Positions 13,199-13,608 of a stretch of 13,608 bases of DNA are shown here, one piece after another. A program made the position numbers and the translations under genes. The stretch's first letter is position 1. Every line of letters begins with the position of its first letter. This DNA comes from Cyanobacteriota bacterium (lineage in GTDB: Bacteria; Cyanobacteriota; Cyanobacteriia; PCC-6307; Cyanobiaceae): positions 1 through 13,608 of the forward strand of contig CANHSW010000027.1 of NCBI GenBank assembly GCA_947463165.1. Reading direction: 5' to 3'. The notes beneath the pieces are model-generated. The model was not told the origin of the DNA and searched no databases. It worked only from the letters and a program-made list of their open reading frames with translations.

Positions 13199-13608
13199 AT
13201 GGCCAGCGTGCTCACCAATCCCCTGCGTGTGGGGCTGCGGCAGGAGCGGGTGATTCCGCCCCAGTGTCTGGTGATCTTTGGCGCCAGTGGTGATCTCACC
13301 CATCGCAAGCTGATCCCGGCCCTGTTTGAGCTGTTCCGGCAGCGGCGGTTGCCCAGTGAATTTGCCGTGGTCGGCTGCGCCCGCAGGCCCTGGAGTGACG
13401 AGGAGTTTCGCTCCCGTATGGCTGCGGCGATGGCCTCTGTGATCGGTGAGCATCCCACCGCTTGGGAGCGCTTTGCCAGCAGCCTCTTCTATGAGCCGGC
13501 CGACCTCTCCGATCCCGCCACCATCGTGCAGCTGGGCCAACGGCTGGAGAGCATCGACCGACAATGCGCCACCAGGGGCAACCGCACCTTCTACCTGTCG
13601 GTGTCGCC
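13199..13608 (+). CDS. zwf: Glucose-6-phosphate 1-dehydrogenase, 5' part
   Basis: It catalyses the NADP-dependent oxidation of glucose 6-phosphate, the entry step of the oxidative pentose phosphate pathway and the main dark source of NADPH in cyanobacteria. About 136 codons are present before the right edge cuts the gene. The dinucleotide-binding motif is complete: CLVIFGASGDLTHRKLIPALFEL, with GASGDL at 28-33. It is followed by FAVVGCARRPWSDEEFR, the DPATIVQLGQRLESI helix and the start of NRTFYLSVS, all characteristic of the family. The ATG at 13199 (MASVLTNPLRVGLRQERV) fits the picocyanobacterial N-terminus. The substrate-binding site and any redox-regulatory cysteines lie outside the window. 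Confidence 0.95.
   Translation, partial: MASVLTNPLRVGLRQERVIPPQCLVIFGASGDLTHRKLIPALFELFRQRRLPSEFAVVGCARRPWSDEEFRSRMAAAMASVIGEHPTAWERFASSLFYEPADLSDPATIVQLGQRLESIDRQCATRGNRTFYLSVS

Overview
The window is high-GC cyanobacterial chromosome, most likely from the Cyanobium / Synechococcus picocyanobacterial group. The evidence is a ferredoxin-NADP reductase with an N-terminal CpcD-like (phycobilisome-binding) domain, the circadian kinase SasA, a BciB-type chlorophyll-biosynthesis reductase, and a tRNA-Glu without an encoded CCA. Every well-supported gene looks like core housekeeping or photosynthetic metabolism. I see no phage, transposon, CRISPR or defence genes.

Layout, left to right. Minus strand: the 5' part of malQ (4-alpha-glucanotransferase, cut by the left edge), overlapped by 4 nt by the end of bciB (8-vinyl reductase). 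Plus strand, divergent from bciB: a LytR-CpsA-Psr-like membrane protein. It converges on a minus-strand hypothetical gene, which is itself divergent from prs (ribose-phosphate pyrophosphokinase). After prs comes an exported GHL10-type glycoside-hydrolase-like protein, converging on pepN (M1 aminopeptidase). pepN forms a tight two-gene minus-strand operon with a small exported hypothetical protein. Divergent from that operon is sasA. Next are tRNA-Glu(TTC) with a clear intrinsic terminator, then about 520 bp without a convincing protein gene, then a minus-strand SRPBCC/cyclase-dehydrase-like gene. Divergent from it is petH, closed by a textbook terminator. The window ends in the 5' part of zwf (glucose-6-phosphate dehydrogenase).

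Functionally the region combines light metabolism (bciB, petH; tRNA-Glu also supplies glutamate for tetrapyrrole synthesis), dark carbon and NADPH metabolism (malQ for glycogen breakdown, zwf for the oxidative pentose phosphate pathway), ribose phosphate use (prs) and clock output (sasA). This is a thematic grouping. The alternating strands show it is not one operon.

The unexplained structure is mostly non-coding: a four-copy 16-bp tandem repeat between the pepN operon and sasA; a 15-bp in-frame tandem repeat exactly at the bciB/malQ overlap; and the AT-richer segment after tRNA-Glu, which has an extended -10 promoter, nested inverted repeats and a terminator-like end, and is a candidate small RNA locus. 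I found no strong candidate for a wholly new multi-gene system.
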